64,000 bases of DNA, from NCBI RefSeq assembly GCF_910592395.1, contig NC_088314.1, forward strand, positions 7,502,001-7,566,000, written 5' to 3'. The notes beneath the pieces are model-generated. The model saw nothing but the letters and a program-made list of their open reading frames with translations. It did no database searches and was not told the origin of the DNA. This document shows positions 43,542 through 55,221 of the stretch, piece by piece; the first letter of the stretch is position 1; each line of letters opens with the position of its first letter. This stretch comes from Lineus longissimus. Its lineage: Eukaryota > Nemertea > Pilidiophora > Heteronemertea > Lineidae. A program made the position numbers and the translations under genes.

Positions 43542-44440
43542 TGGAGCTAGTTCGGAACAGAGTTCTAAGAGAGTTTAGCTTCAGTAGGCTACAAATTGCT
43601 ATGGTGTGGTCCCCAAGATTTATCTGTATAATACCAGTCTGTCACCCTCCAGAGCAACCCCAGTTGTATGAGCCCAGATATTCATTTTGAGAAAATAGGT
43701 GAAAGGGATCTGAAAACTCTACTTTTTTCATTGAATTTAAACTTCTGAATGCATTATCCGATTCTAGGGCTGTTTGTTTCCTTCTATAGGACTTGGCTTA
43801 CTCTTTCCTTGTGTAAGAGACAATTTGAAATAGTCATAATGCCCGTTTCACTGGTTTTTCACTGGAGGGCAACATATAGGTAGTGAGGAATCATTTGATC
43901 TGACTATAAGTTCATATACTGTCGTCTGCAGCTCAATATATTTTGACCATTGAATCTTCCAAGGGCAGTTTTATGTATGTATATGTATGTTTATGTATGA
44001 ATAAGATTCATTACGAGTGCAGTTAATGTTTGTTCATGTAAACATGATGCAATACCAGATGTAATTATTACTTTTGATTGTTATGAAGATTTTGATATGA
44101 TCAAATATATTTCCATCATTTCTAAGTTGGTGTCATTACTTTGCTGTTAGTTGTTCGTGATGTAGAACTAAGTTCAGGTCTGCTGTACTGTACCCCAAGT
44201 GGCCACTTTGCAAGGAACCACATAGCTTAGTGGTTAACACTGCTCGCTACCACACAAAAACCCTGGGTTCAAACCTCGGGAGAACCCAGGATAGTATATC
44301 TGGGTGAACCTGCCTGGCTTTCAAGGCACTGAAATTCCTGGCTCTTCACAACCCTACCTTTGAATATTGGACGGTCTGTCGGATGAGACCAAAACACAGT
44401 ACACAGGCGAACAACACATCTAGTTCATAGGCAATTTGGA
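43542..44440. other. Convergent 3' region between AMDHD1 and ZNF277
   Basis: The 3' ends of AMDHD1 (plus) and ZNF277 (minus) face each other here. I saw no canonical AATAAA for AMDHD1. The right part is occupied by a tRNA-derived SINE. Confidence 0.6.
44215..44430 (+). mobile_element. tRNA-derived SINE, well preserved head
   Basis: ACATAGCTTAGTGGTTAACA (A-box-like), then CTGGGTTCAAACCTCGGG (B box), then a body containing GGACGGTCTGTCGGATGAGACC. It lies just beyond the ZNF277 polyadenylation signal, between two converging genes. Confidence 0.6.
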
Positions 44441-44444
44441 CAAA

Positions 44445-44450
44445 TTTATT
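44445..44450 (-). terminator. Polyadenylation signal of ZNF277
   Basis: AATAAA on the minus strand, 113 bp past the stop codon. Confidence 0.6.
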
Positions 44451-44562
44451 ATTCATTAGCGTCGAACAGACGTATGTACAATCCATTGTTTTAAAGGGAT
44501 CACCAGACAGTCTAGTCCAGAATCATCATTTGCCACACAACTAGAAACTCAAGTGATATGCA

Positions 44563-47500
44563 CTAGTGAATGAGGAACATCGAGGGAAAGTCATCACTGT
44601 CTTGTATTAACTCTTTCCTCAAGTTAGGGTCCATTAGAATACTTTCTTTGACTGGGTTACACTCTGGGATCACGACACATTCAGGTCCAGAATCATCTTC
44701 AGTCTCCTCATCTGATAACTCAAACAGCAGGTTGTCATTCTCGTAAGTCGGGAAATAATATCTGAAAATGTAAAGAAAAGTTGAGTCAATATTTTTGAAA
44801 ATATTTTGGTTTATCAATTGGCAGAGACTATGGAAGTCTGTCACCCTGTGGCTGAAAACCAGTGAAAAACTAGAATTGTCAGTTGAGTCTTAGCAGACTC
44901 TGGAGTCTCCGCCTCATATGCACACAGCCATGCATGTTGACAAAAACAAAACAAAAACATCGCACTTTCACTTCAGCGGAGCGATGGTTTATGTGCGTAA
45001 TACGACTGATCAAGGCAACATAAAGTGTCCAGAAGGGAAGAACAAAATTCTTGAAACTCAGCTGCTTTAATTCACGGCCATTTTTCTTATTTCATAGCCC
45101 ATAAACTCCAAATATTATATTAGGTATTATAGCAAAATGCTTCGATGGTGTAGACTAGTCCCTGGTCTTTATCCATTACGTTCCTCCATATGTGCAGCCA
45201 ATATGTAATACACATAACGCGGGGCACCAGTCATCGTGCCGGTATGGCGAGGTTTATTGGTTAAAAATTTACATGTATTGCGCTATGCATGCCCATAGCA
45301 CTTTCGCGGCTGTAACCCAGATTGACTTCTCAGTTCATGGACACCCTCGTTTTATCGATGTTTTGCAATGCATTGCCGTGTTCATGTACATATGAAGCTT
45401 TCACCTGGGGACGAGAGTTTGCTGGAATAATTTCTTGAGGAGAATAATACCCTAGTACAAAAGTCTCAGCCGATGGCGGAGACTAGTTAACTGTGTTTGT
45501 CCATATTTGGAACTGGAACATCTGAAGAACCAATTTAGTAAAAACTCTCTGTAAAGGACACCCTTTCGATTGACAAATGCAGTCCGTAATAGAGGTGTCC
45601 TGATCACAAAGGTTAAAAACTTACTGGGGTTGGTCCCAAACTTTAACATCTGGCAGCTGTGAAATATGGCCACTGTCCTCAAAATGCCGTAGCAGTTCAT
45701 CTCTTGATTTGAACTTCGCATCACAGGAGAGACAGGAATTCTGGTATACCTGGAAAGTATGGAGAAAGAAATTATCAGATAGGATGGTATTTTACTTTAA
45801 AAGATTACCTCTGCCCTCTGGTCTCTACAAATCCTCTTACCTGGCGTCTAATATAGTTGACTAGTTTAACTTGAAGATAAAAGTTCAATTTCAGGCGTCC
45901 CTTTATTGCATGTAGGTCAAAATTGTGTGTGACCTTCATATGCTCCATCAAAAGGTCAGAGGTTGCTGCTTGGCTATCACAGAATAAACACACGGCATGG
46001 CTACCAGCTTCTTCCTTCCAGTCGCTCCAGTCACTGAAATATAAGTAATACACACATTTCAAATTGTTATTTATTTATTCATTGCCTCAAAAATTGTCAC
46101 TAAGCAATGGCACAAGGGTAGACACTTCACTAACTGCATCCTAATACCAAAAATGTATAAGGAAAATACCATGAGCCCAATGAACTAATACTTACTCTTC
46201 AACTTCAGAGTCACATTCATCAGGTCCATCAACCTCTGCTTGGATTATCTCCCAATTTTTACCGAGTTCCTGAAAGACGTAAAAGGGAAAAGTTGAGAAT
46301 GAGATATATTGTCATTGTTGTTATTATCAAAAGTCATTGACAGCATATCAAATTCATCTTGTTTTAATCTTTTACTGGTTTGGTTGTACCTTTATGCCTT
46401 TATACAAACTATGAATATAAACTTACCAAGTAATTGACAATATAATACTTGTCATAAACAATATTTTGTGGATTGACTTTCTTGTGCTGTTTCTTCCTCA
46501 TGTGCTCCTTCAGAGTCCATCTGTCTGTGAAAGTTTTCTCGCAGTACAAACATTGTAATCTGTAAAGAAAATCAAGTAAGCTGTTTATAGTTGGATATTC
46601 ACAACAATATGTACTTAGTCCTCTTCGTGTCTAGAGGGCACATTAGACTTCATCCACAGCAATAGGGTATGCATCAAAATCATGTCAAAACACACACAAC
46701 AGTTCAACCCACGATCTTCAGGTTTTCTAGTGCCATATCCATTACCCAACTATTTTGGAATTTGTCTATAAATTACATGTACAATTAATCAAAAAGAGTG
46801 AACTTACAATTTAAGTTTCTCTTCCAAAAGGTCTAGAAATTCATCAGTGTAAACTAAAATCAAAAGAAGAAACCATAGTAAGTGAAAAGGAACGATATGT
46901 TTGACTCAAGGCAGCTATCATGGCTTTCTTGTTTAGGTGTCCAACTAACTCTCCATCCTAGGATTTTGGGTTTCAAGTTAGACATGTCCTTCACAGGTCC
47001 AACTCAAACGAGTGGAGATCTTTGATATGAACTGTCATACAGTAAAGTGCTTTGAGACGGACTCACGTCAGTGAAAGTGCAATATAAATGCTGCAATTAT
47101 GATGATATTGCTGGTAAAATTGACCAAGTTGGAGCGCATCGATTTCTCACATTAGTCCCTTTTACCTAAATTATCTGCTTGACCAACATTAAAGTTGTGT
47201 TTCTTCACCATATGGTCGAAAATCTCCACCCTGTTTGTGTGGAACTCTTCTTTGCAAAACAGACAACCTCGTGAAAATGATTCAGAAGCCCTCTCCCTCT
47301 GTTGCTGGGCAAGAACGTCTGCCTGCAGATTGAAAGGAAAGGTAAACAAACAATATGCAATAGAGCAGCAGTGTATTAGAGGCAGTATACATCTGCCTTA
47401 AGCTTTTACCTGTTGCGATAGCTCCATGAATCCTGACCAACACCAAACTCATTGCCAGGTGTTACATGAATCTACCTTACTTGAGGAACAAAGATTGACT

Positions 47501-49270
47501 TGAAATTTTGTGGTCAGATTTTTAGATTAAAAAAATTCTCAACTTCCAATCATTCCAAAAAATCTATATGATGGACATGTCCAATGACTGTTTACTCACC
47601 AGCTTTTCCTGCTGAAGTTTCTGCCGCAACTCCTTATCCTCAGGCAACATATCACACAGGAGGTAATACTGCTCCTTGGGACCTGCAATAGTAAGAATGA
47701 AAAATTAATTCTCTTAATCTGGCATCAAACAGATTTTTACCCCATAAAGCCTAATCAGTAATCTATGTGGAAGCACCCGAGCATATGTATATAATATCTA
47801 ACGCAAAACACACCATTGCAAAGCAGAGATGGTCTGAATGATGTATGTCTTGAGACAGTTGGAAATAGTGTTTAAGCAAAGGAGTTTAAGCACAGCAACT
47901 GCCTTTCCTCCAATTTTCTCTGAGTTGTATTACCCTGTCTTTTTTCCATCAGTAGCCAAAGCATTTTTATCAGACAGTGCCCTTTTCTGACATGCCATTT
48001 TACATTTCTAGCTCACTGGTTCTTAAGGTAGATAAACTCAGAGCAGATAAGTACCAATATCTTCTGGTCTTGTGTTGGTGTTGATAACAGAACAAAACTC
48101 AGTGATGGTATTTTGGGTGAATCTCTCCCGCCAATAGTCAACGTACCTGAAATGAAGTAGAAATACTGAGAAGTAAATAGCCGCAGAGGATTAGCAAGAA
48201 ATGTCAATGACAAATCTACTTTGATCAGGATGATAGCTAAAATTCCAACTTCCCTAAGTTAAATTTTTCACTCCTTCAGTTTTAAAGTTTAAGTTCACAC
48301 AAAGACATCTTCACACCTTTAGATTGTGGACTAATCATGTCTTACCCAACTTGTTCAAAAGTTGTGAATGTCAGCAAAGGCCTCCTATCCTAACTCAGCC
48401 CTCATGAAACAGGCATGGGATTTTTCCCGATGAAAAAGTCCAACTTACTGTTTGAATTCTGCTATTATCTTGACATCAGCAATCACAAATTTGTGAACCT
48501 CAAGAAAGTGTTTGAGGATGTCATTACGATTTTTCTGATAATCAAATTCTTCTTCGCAGAAGAGACATTTGATCAGCTTAGTTTGTGAATGCATCTTTGC
48601 TGGATAAGTTGAACTGGATGAACTCGCCTCTTCTGGTAGGCTCAGAGGCTGCAAGATGGACTGATCTGAAATAGATAATGACATATTCTATTACAGAAAT
48701 GCGCCAACCCTGCCTTTTTTCTCAGTTCTCACTGCCCTTTTATTAGCCGATTCAAAAAATCCCTATCCTTTCAAACTTCTGGAAGAAACACTACCAATCA
48801 ATTTACAATTAAGCCTGTCCCACATGTTTTGAAAAAACTATATTCAGTTCTGTCTGACTGTCTGATGCATGGAATTAGCCTCTTTTCTGATCAGTGCCCT
48901 TGGACTTGGTGTGGGTCAGCATCCTTGCAATGCAAGGGGAAACAAAATGAGGGCCCGACTTCAGCAGTCCGCCTCTGACTAGCTTCCCCCCACCCATCTC
49001 CCATTTTCTCAATTCTCTGTAGTGTTGTTGGTGAAACTAGGTTTAGGAACCCATGGTCATGGAAATTGGAATGGATTGGATGGTGATAAAATCACCAAAG
49101 GTCAGAGATATGTCATGCACGCATGCATGTAATGGCTCATTTTGTTCTGTGGAACCATGGCAATGTGGAGAATTAGTCTTTATGCAGAAATGAATGGGGT
49201 AAATTGGAGAAATACACAAATTAAGTTGAATAAAGTTACCAATTTCAGGAAAAAAATTCTGAGAAGCCAT
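44563..49270 (-). CDS. ZNF277: Zinc finger protein 277 (ZNF277), complete
   Basis: A conserved nuclear C2H2 protein; literature on relatives links it to Polycomb recruitment and to binding ribosomal protein uS5. Eleven exons in phase: 49270-49240, 48665-48449, 48146-48055, 47682-47600, 47322-47166, 46853-46808, 46559-46427, 46269-46196, 46033-45841, 45749-45625, 44761-44563, giving 449 residues (human 450). Five finger-like units are seen, starting CLFC (Cys44, Cys47, His63, His68), CLFC near 161, CLYC, CLFC and CLSC. Other family strings are QPLSLPE near the N terminus, VDYWRERFTQ, DDWSDW, LNFYLQVKLVNYIRRQ and YYFPTYENDNLL. It is divergent to the P450 gene with only 233 bp between start codons and convergent with AMDHD1. 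Confidence 0.96.
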
Positions 49271-49503
49271 TTTTAAAAGTTGATTTCACGGAGTGTGACA
49301 GCAGTACCACATAAAAAAGCCAACGACGACCACAACAACGAAGTGTCAACATTGTCTGAAAGTGATCCCATTCTTGCTCCAAAGTTCTCAATTTTCTTCA
49401 TGAATAGAGCTTCGATTTTTGTTCAAACAATGCGTGCAGTTAGATGAACAAATGCCAAATTACTTACTATTGTTGTTATTGTGTGACAAGAAAAAAGTAA
49501 TTC
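49271..49503. promoter_or_regulatory. Compact bidirectional promoter between ZNF277 and the P450
   Basis: There are 233 bp between the two ATG codons, so both 5' UTRs and core promoters must fit here (or one gene has a distal untranslated exon). No TATA box is obvious on either side. An in-frame TAA at 49498-49500 marks the upstream limit of the P450 frame. Confidence 0.6.
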
Positions 49504-52500
49504 ATGATGTTGTCAAAGTTTAGTAGCTCCTCATCTGCACAACTTGTCAAAATTTCTAGATTTTTTGGCAAAGGTGTAAATTTACAAGTGCCTTCCTTGA
49601 GTTGTGCAACTGTCATCCAGGACTCCAGTGCCAAAGGCTTTGACGACATTCCCGGACCCAAGGGACTACCGCTGTTAGGGACAGTATTGGACTACAGATT
49701 TGGTACGATAATTCTTGTTGCAGGTTGTGTTAAATAGCCTAGTCAAGTAGTCCAACACATACCATTTCCACAAAGATTGTTTCGGCACTGACCAATGCGT
49801 TTCACCTGGAACAAAGGGTCACAGATGGCATTGTGTCCGAAATTGGCGTAGGCCTTCTGAAGTGTTCTGAGGTTATGCATTTGTCTTGTTCAGGCTCTGG
49901 TTTGTCGAAGTCGAAGTTGTCCATTAGAGAGGGTGTCATGGAAGGGAGGGACCATTGTACCTGCATATATCAATGTTGGCAAATTAATATTACCTCCACT
50001 AGAAATGTCATGAGGTATTACAATAAAGTAGTTTCGAATACACATGTAAATGGTATCAAATTATTTGAAATAGTTAATAGTTAATAGTTACTATTCAAAA
50101 CTAAATGGAATATGTAATATGTAGGCTTCACGACCCCTTTAAAACTCCTGCTATAGTCCCTTAAAAAAAGGATATTCCCAGTTGATCACCAGGCATTGTG
50201 CTCTATATCAAATTTATTCTGGTGCATGTATTTTGAATTGATATGTGCTGCCAATTGTCCTTTTGCAGGTCACATTACTTGATATAATGATAACCTAAAT
50301 TGATCGACAACCTTTGGTCATAATCAACTGATATTTCACTTGAAAACTACTTTGTAACATAAATAGTGAGGCTTATAGAGGACAAGGAACCTCCATAAGA
50401 AGAACCCTCAACCAGTGGACACTCTGTAATTAAAGGTCACAAATTTTCAATGGTCCTAGGGAGTTTATTTTTGACCCACCCATTTGGATGGGGGCGCCGT
50501 CTCGCGGTAAAGTATTGAACTGAAATATTTGTCAAAAACGTTCAGTTCCATGTTTAACTGCGAGATCGCGCCACCGTCGCCCAAACCAATTTGCAATGAA
50601 ATTGACAATGTTTGATAGGCTTATTGCTATCAATCCTCAATCCAGTTCAGAAGTCAATACAGTATGACTTTAATAGAAATCAGTCTCTAATTGCGGTAAG
50701 AATATACCCGGTATATGTAACTTGCATATGTCCATGTTCATTTTAATGAGTTTTTTGCCGTCTCTTTTTCAGGCCCATACAAACCATCGAATTACCACAA
50801 GGCCCTCCTTGACCGCCACAAACAATATGGAAAGATATTCAAAGAAACTATTGCCGGCCACACAGTTGTCCATTTGTTTGACCCAGAATTCTTCCGGATC
50901 ATGTTTCAATCAGAGGACAGGATGCCACATGTCTCGCCACTCTTGGAGACAGTTCAAATGTATCGAAAGAAACGTAATCTGTCTCCAGGATTAGGGAACA
51001 GGTAACTTGAATGCTTTTGATGACATTAGCTTCCCCCCACCCCCAGTGTGATTTGGTCCTTTAAGCTTCATTGACTGGCTCAATCCTTATGGTCAGTATT
51101 TCATCACTTGGCAATGAATGTTTGAAATTTCTCCTCATCTGTGCTTTAAAGCTATTTGACCAGAGTATAAAAGATTTTTTCTTTGAAAACAAATCACATA
51201 TTTAAACATTCCGTCTTTTTTCTAGCAATGGTGAGGAATGGTATCGACTCCGAAGTGCCGTTCAACAATTGATGATGCGGCCAAGGGAGGTTGCTGCATT
51301 CTTCCACTTGGCTGAGGGGGTCGCCACAGACTTCCTCGAGAGGATCAGAAGAATAAGAGATGACAACCAGGAAGTTGGAGATTTCTTGAATGAGGTGAAG
51401 AAATGGACACTTGAAAGTAAGAAAAGTATCTTTTGCTGAATGTTTCCATTGAAATTTTGACCCTTTGTTTGAAAGTTGATGAACGATTGTTTATGATTCA
51501 CACTCTCACTGCAGGTTCGGCCATGACATGCTTTGAAACAAGACTCGGTGCCATGGAATGCCTACCAGACTCCGATATCCAAAAGACAATCGATGCCAAT
51601 GCAGCTATCTTTGAACTGTCAACAAAACTATATTTCTCATTACCACTGTTCAAATATTTCCCAACACCATCATGGCAAAAGTTACTCAATAAAGAAGACT
51701 TCTTTTATAGGTAGGTTATCAGGAAAGAAGGTCAGAACAATTTAATTTGTTACTTTGGTTTTGCAACTGTCAGTGCAAACCTCGTACCGTCCTGGTCAGG
51801 GGTCACCATAAATTTAGTGTTGAAGTGTCTCGCCTCACGTTGATAGCTGCTTAAGTCATAGACACTTGTGACCTTCGTCTGTTTCAGCAAAGGAAAGGAG
51901 CTCATCGATGCCACCACCAAGACGATACAGGGTTTGATGGATAAGGGAGAACTAAAGGATGGACAATATGGCTTCATGACATATCTGTTGACAAGAGAAG
52001 AATTTGAGTACAAGGATGCTGTGATCATAGCGTTGTCTTTATTCGGGGATGGGCTGAGTACGGTAAATAAGCCTTATATGGTTTGGAAATGTTTTCCCCC
52101 ACAAATCTGTTCAGTCCACCGGCCAGTCTTGATGAGAAAGGAGGTCATGATGTAACCAGTAACACTAACAGTAACAGTATAAATGGTAATAATGGGTTCC
52201 ACATTAATTGAACTGTTTGGCCTAGAATTTTTAAATATTGGAACAATAACATGTTGACAAAACATTAACTCTTTGTTGGCTCAAGCCTCTATATAAGGAC
52301 AACCCTTGGGCCTGCCAAATTTGTTCCTATACTTGATGTTCTGATTGCAGGGTTTGAATTAATGGGAATAACAAATTTATAGCCAAACTTGGTGTCATTG
52401 AAAGTGATCGTTTTCCTGGTTCTGATGAATTCCAGAGCCATAGATGTACCTCTCAATAGGGACTCTGTAATTAAAAATTAGTGCCAGCTGAGCAGAATAT

Positions 52501-53682
52501 TACGCTATTTCTTCTTTAACATTTGTGTGTGTGGACCCAGAAGTTTCATTATGGCATTGGATCTTTCAGACTTCACCAACAACAGTAGGACAGCTCTACT
52601 GCTTGGCCATGAACCCCGAGAAGCAGGAGAGGCTGTATGAGGAGGTCTGCAGGGAGGCCCCTAAAGGGGAACCACTCACATCTGAAAGGATCAATAGAAT
52701 GTCCTATCTCAAGGCTTGTGTCAAGGAAGGATTCAGGTACTGTAGACCACAAAATAATCACACCTCCTTAAAGCCCTAAGTGCCACAGGAATTGATCATC
52801 CTAAGTGGATTTGGTACGGCCAGGGGCAGTGGCAAAGGTGTTGCAAAAAACCTAAGAGAACTATTACCAGTATGTCAATGGTCTTAGTTTATGTTTCAGG
52901 TTCTTTCCGATAGGACCAGATGTAGCAAGAGAGGCCAAGAAAGATATTGTCATCGCTGGATATACGATACCAGAAGGGGTAAGAAGTTGCATTGTTTTTG
53001 ATAGAAAATTGTGAATTTCTCAAAATATTTTTGACCCCTTTCCCTGTATAATGATTTAATGACCACCCCTTTATAAACCCATATCCCCTGTTTTATTCAT
53101 TTCAGACGAGGATTGAAATGAACAATTTTGGCCTTCTGCGATCGAGCGAGTATTTCAATGACCCTGACGACTACCTGCCTGAGAGATGGTTACGAGGAGG
53201 ATCGGCCCATAACATCCACCCCTATCTTCTCACACCATTTGGTCATGGACCACGAATGTGTGCAGGTAAGTTTTATGACTGTAGTCATCACCGATGCTGG
53301 GCTTCTGCAAACATCTGTCCAGTTCGAAATAGGTTATCATGGTTATGAAACTTCTACATTGTAAACATTAGAAAAACACTCCCTTTGACACGAAGTTCAT
53401 GAAAAACCACCAAGCTCAGGTGAATGCAGTTCAAATACTCCACAGCTAGTGTAAGATAAATCAATAAAGGCTTCTGCACCTGGGCAGTTTGACAGTCGGT
53501 TCAAAACTCATCTTTCTTTTTCAGGGCGTCGATTTGCTGAACAAGAGATGTACATCCTCATTACGAAACTTATTCAGAATTTCAAAATTCAGTGGAATTC
53601 TCAGGAAATCATGTCGCAGAAATTCAACATGTTGTTTGTGCCGGACATAACAGCTAGATTTGGATTTCTGAATCGAGAATAA
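49504..53682 (+). CDS. Mitochondrial-clan cytochrome P450, complete
   Basis: A haem monooxygenase, probably in the inner mitochondrial membrane and fed electrons by adrenodoxin. Nine exons: 49504-49702, 50773-51001, 51226-51416, 51515-51710, 51888-52062, 52570-52736, 52900-52978, 53106-53265, 53525-53682, giving 517 residues. The basic, serine-rich N terminus (MMLSKFSSSSSAQLVKISRF) looks like a matrix-targeting peptide and is followed by DIPGPKGLPLLGT. Other landmarks are ExxR as KEGFR (Glu383, Arg386), YLPERW (437-440) and the haem loop FGHGPRMCAG with Cys464. The I-helix motif reads GLSTTS (327-332): the threonines are kept but the usual Asp/Glu is Ser329. It is CYP24/CYP27-like in overall pattern, but I cannot name the subfamily or the substrate. 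Confidence 0.93.
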
Positions 53683-54007
53683 GACTGGAAAATATTCCAT
53701 GCCTCGTACTTATAATACAGGGCTGAGATTGCTGCACCCCTGATAAAGAGCAGATATCGGCAGGAGCCAGGGGGCCCAGTGGGTGGTCTCTAGGCAAAGT
53801 TAGGAAACTGAGTCTGGTATGATTCGGTGATAAATGTATTCCTTATGCAAGTTCCTTGTACGAATATATTGTCAAAGGGTTGAGACACCTATCAATGACT
53901 TTTGTAACTTAATCGGACACACCTGGTTCCTGCCTATAGTCTCCCTTTAAGGTTGATTTTTGGACTTAGTGATGTAGAATGTCCATGCCTTTAGTGGACA
54001 TGTCTCT

Positions 54008-54013
54008 AATAAA
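54008..54013 (+). terminator. Polyadenylation signal of the P450 gene
   Basis: AATAAA, 326 bp after the stop codon. Confidence 0.65.
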
Positions 54014-54690
54014 TGTTTATTTAACCAAAGTTGAATTCGTTTGCTTTTCACATTTTTACGCAAATGAAATTACTAATGACACAGAGTAGGATACATATAC
54101 TTGTACTGCATAAGCTCCAGTGGACGATGAATGCTCTCCTAAAGAGAGTTATGGCGATTGTCGAGGTCAATTCAATGGAAATGCCAAATTCCTAATCAAA
54201 GGAGAGGGTCTCTTGCAGAAGTTTCTGGTGAGCAAGGTTCTATTGCGACGAGGATGCCTACATCTCCCCGAGATATCTCCAATGCTCGGATTCTTCTTTA
54301 AATGTGGACCAAGGTATTGTCATGCAGCAGCATGCATTGGAAATGGGGTTCACCCATATCAGTTCGTTCATGGGAGGGCATCATAAGCTATCGAAGCTGG
54401 GAGACATCCAGATTAAATACCCTTGCCAAATGATGTCATCTGCTCCCAACTTCAGGAACCAATAAAGCATATGAGGACCTCTAACCTGTATGGGGACAGA
54501 AGTTTTGCGGCGAGTGCTCTTTTCTTTGGAAGCAGCTGCCCAGCCATCTCAGGATGACAGATAATTCAAATCTTTTAAATGGTTTTCTTGAGAGACAATT
54601 TGAGGGGTGGGCGCCAGTGTTAAGACGTGCTGTTTAAACTGTTACGTTATCAATGTTGGTATGAAAATGAAGTCAAACCACAAGCTAAAT
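54014..54690. other. Convergent interval between P450 and APMAP
   Basis: Contains an 88-codon plus-strand open frame (54120-54386) with no recognisable domain and no good splice context. Otherwise I see nothing here. Confidence 0.5.
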
Positions 54691-54698
54691 TGCAACCA

Positions 54699-54704
54699 TT
54701 TATT
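54699..54704 (-). terminator. Polyadenylation signal of APMAP
   Basis: AATAAA on the minus strand, about 520 bp past the stop, implying a long 3' UTR. Confidence 0.5.
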
Positions 54705-55221
54705 TATCATTGGTAGTTGCACTACTGTCTACAGTAACATCTAAAAGAATGACATTTATCACACTTACATCCTAAAGGATCCTTTGCAGAATTAACTCAC
54801 ACTTACTTAATAGGTTGAAATTTAACAATAGAAAGAGTCAAATGTTTTTGCACTCTTTTTTGAAAGACTTATATATTGGTTCACATCACTTTACATTTAC
54901 GGTACATTGACCAACTTCTTTGTTATTGAGGGTGGTCAATTCCACTCGGCTCAGAAAACGTCCACTCTCAATGAGGTTATATTTCAGACGCATTTGTATG
55001 CACACTTCCAACCCTCACAACAGTAACATAGTCAATGGAGTAGTCCTTCCTGTGACACTGCACAACAATTCTACCATTGGCCACAATGTCTATTAGATGT
55101 GAGAATTCTAGCTACTCTAAGAAATTGGGCATACACAGCTCACAAAGTCCATGAGAATTTTCAGTCTCCTACATAGTTGAGAATCCAGAGTCGGACACTC
55201 AATGAGCCTCGATGAGATTCC

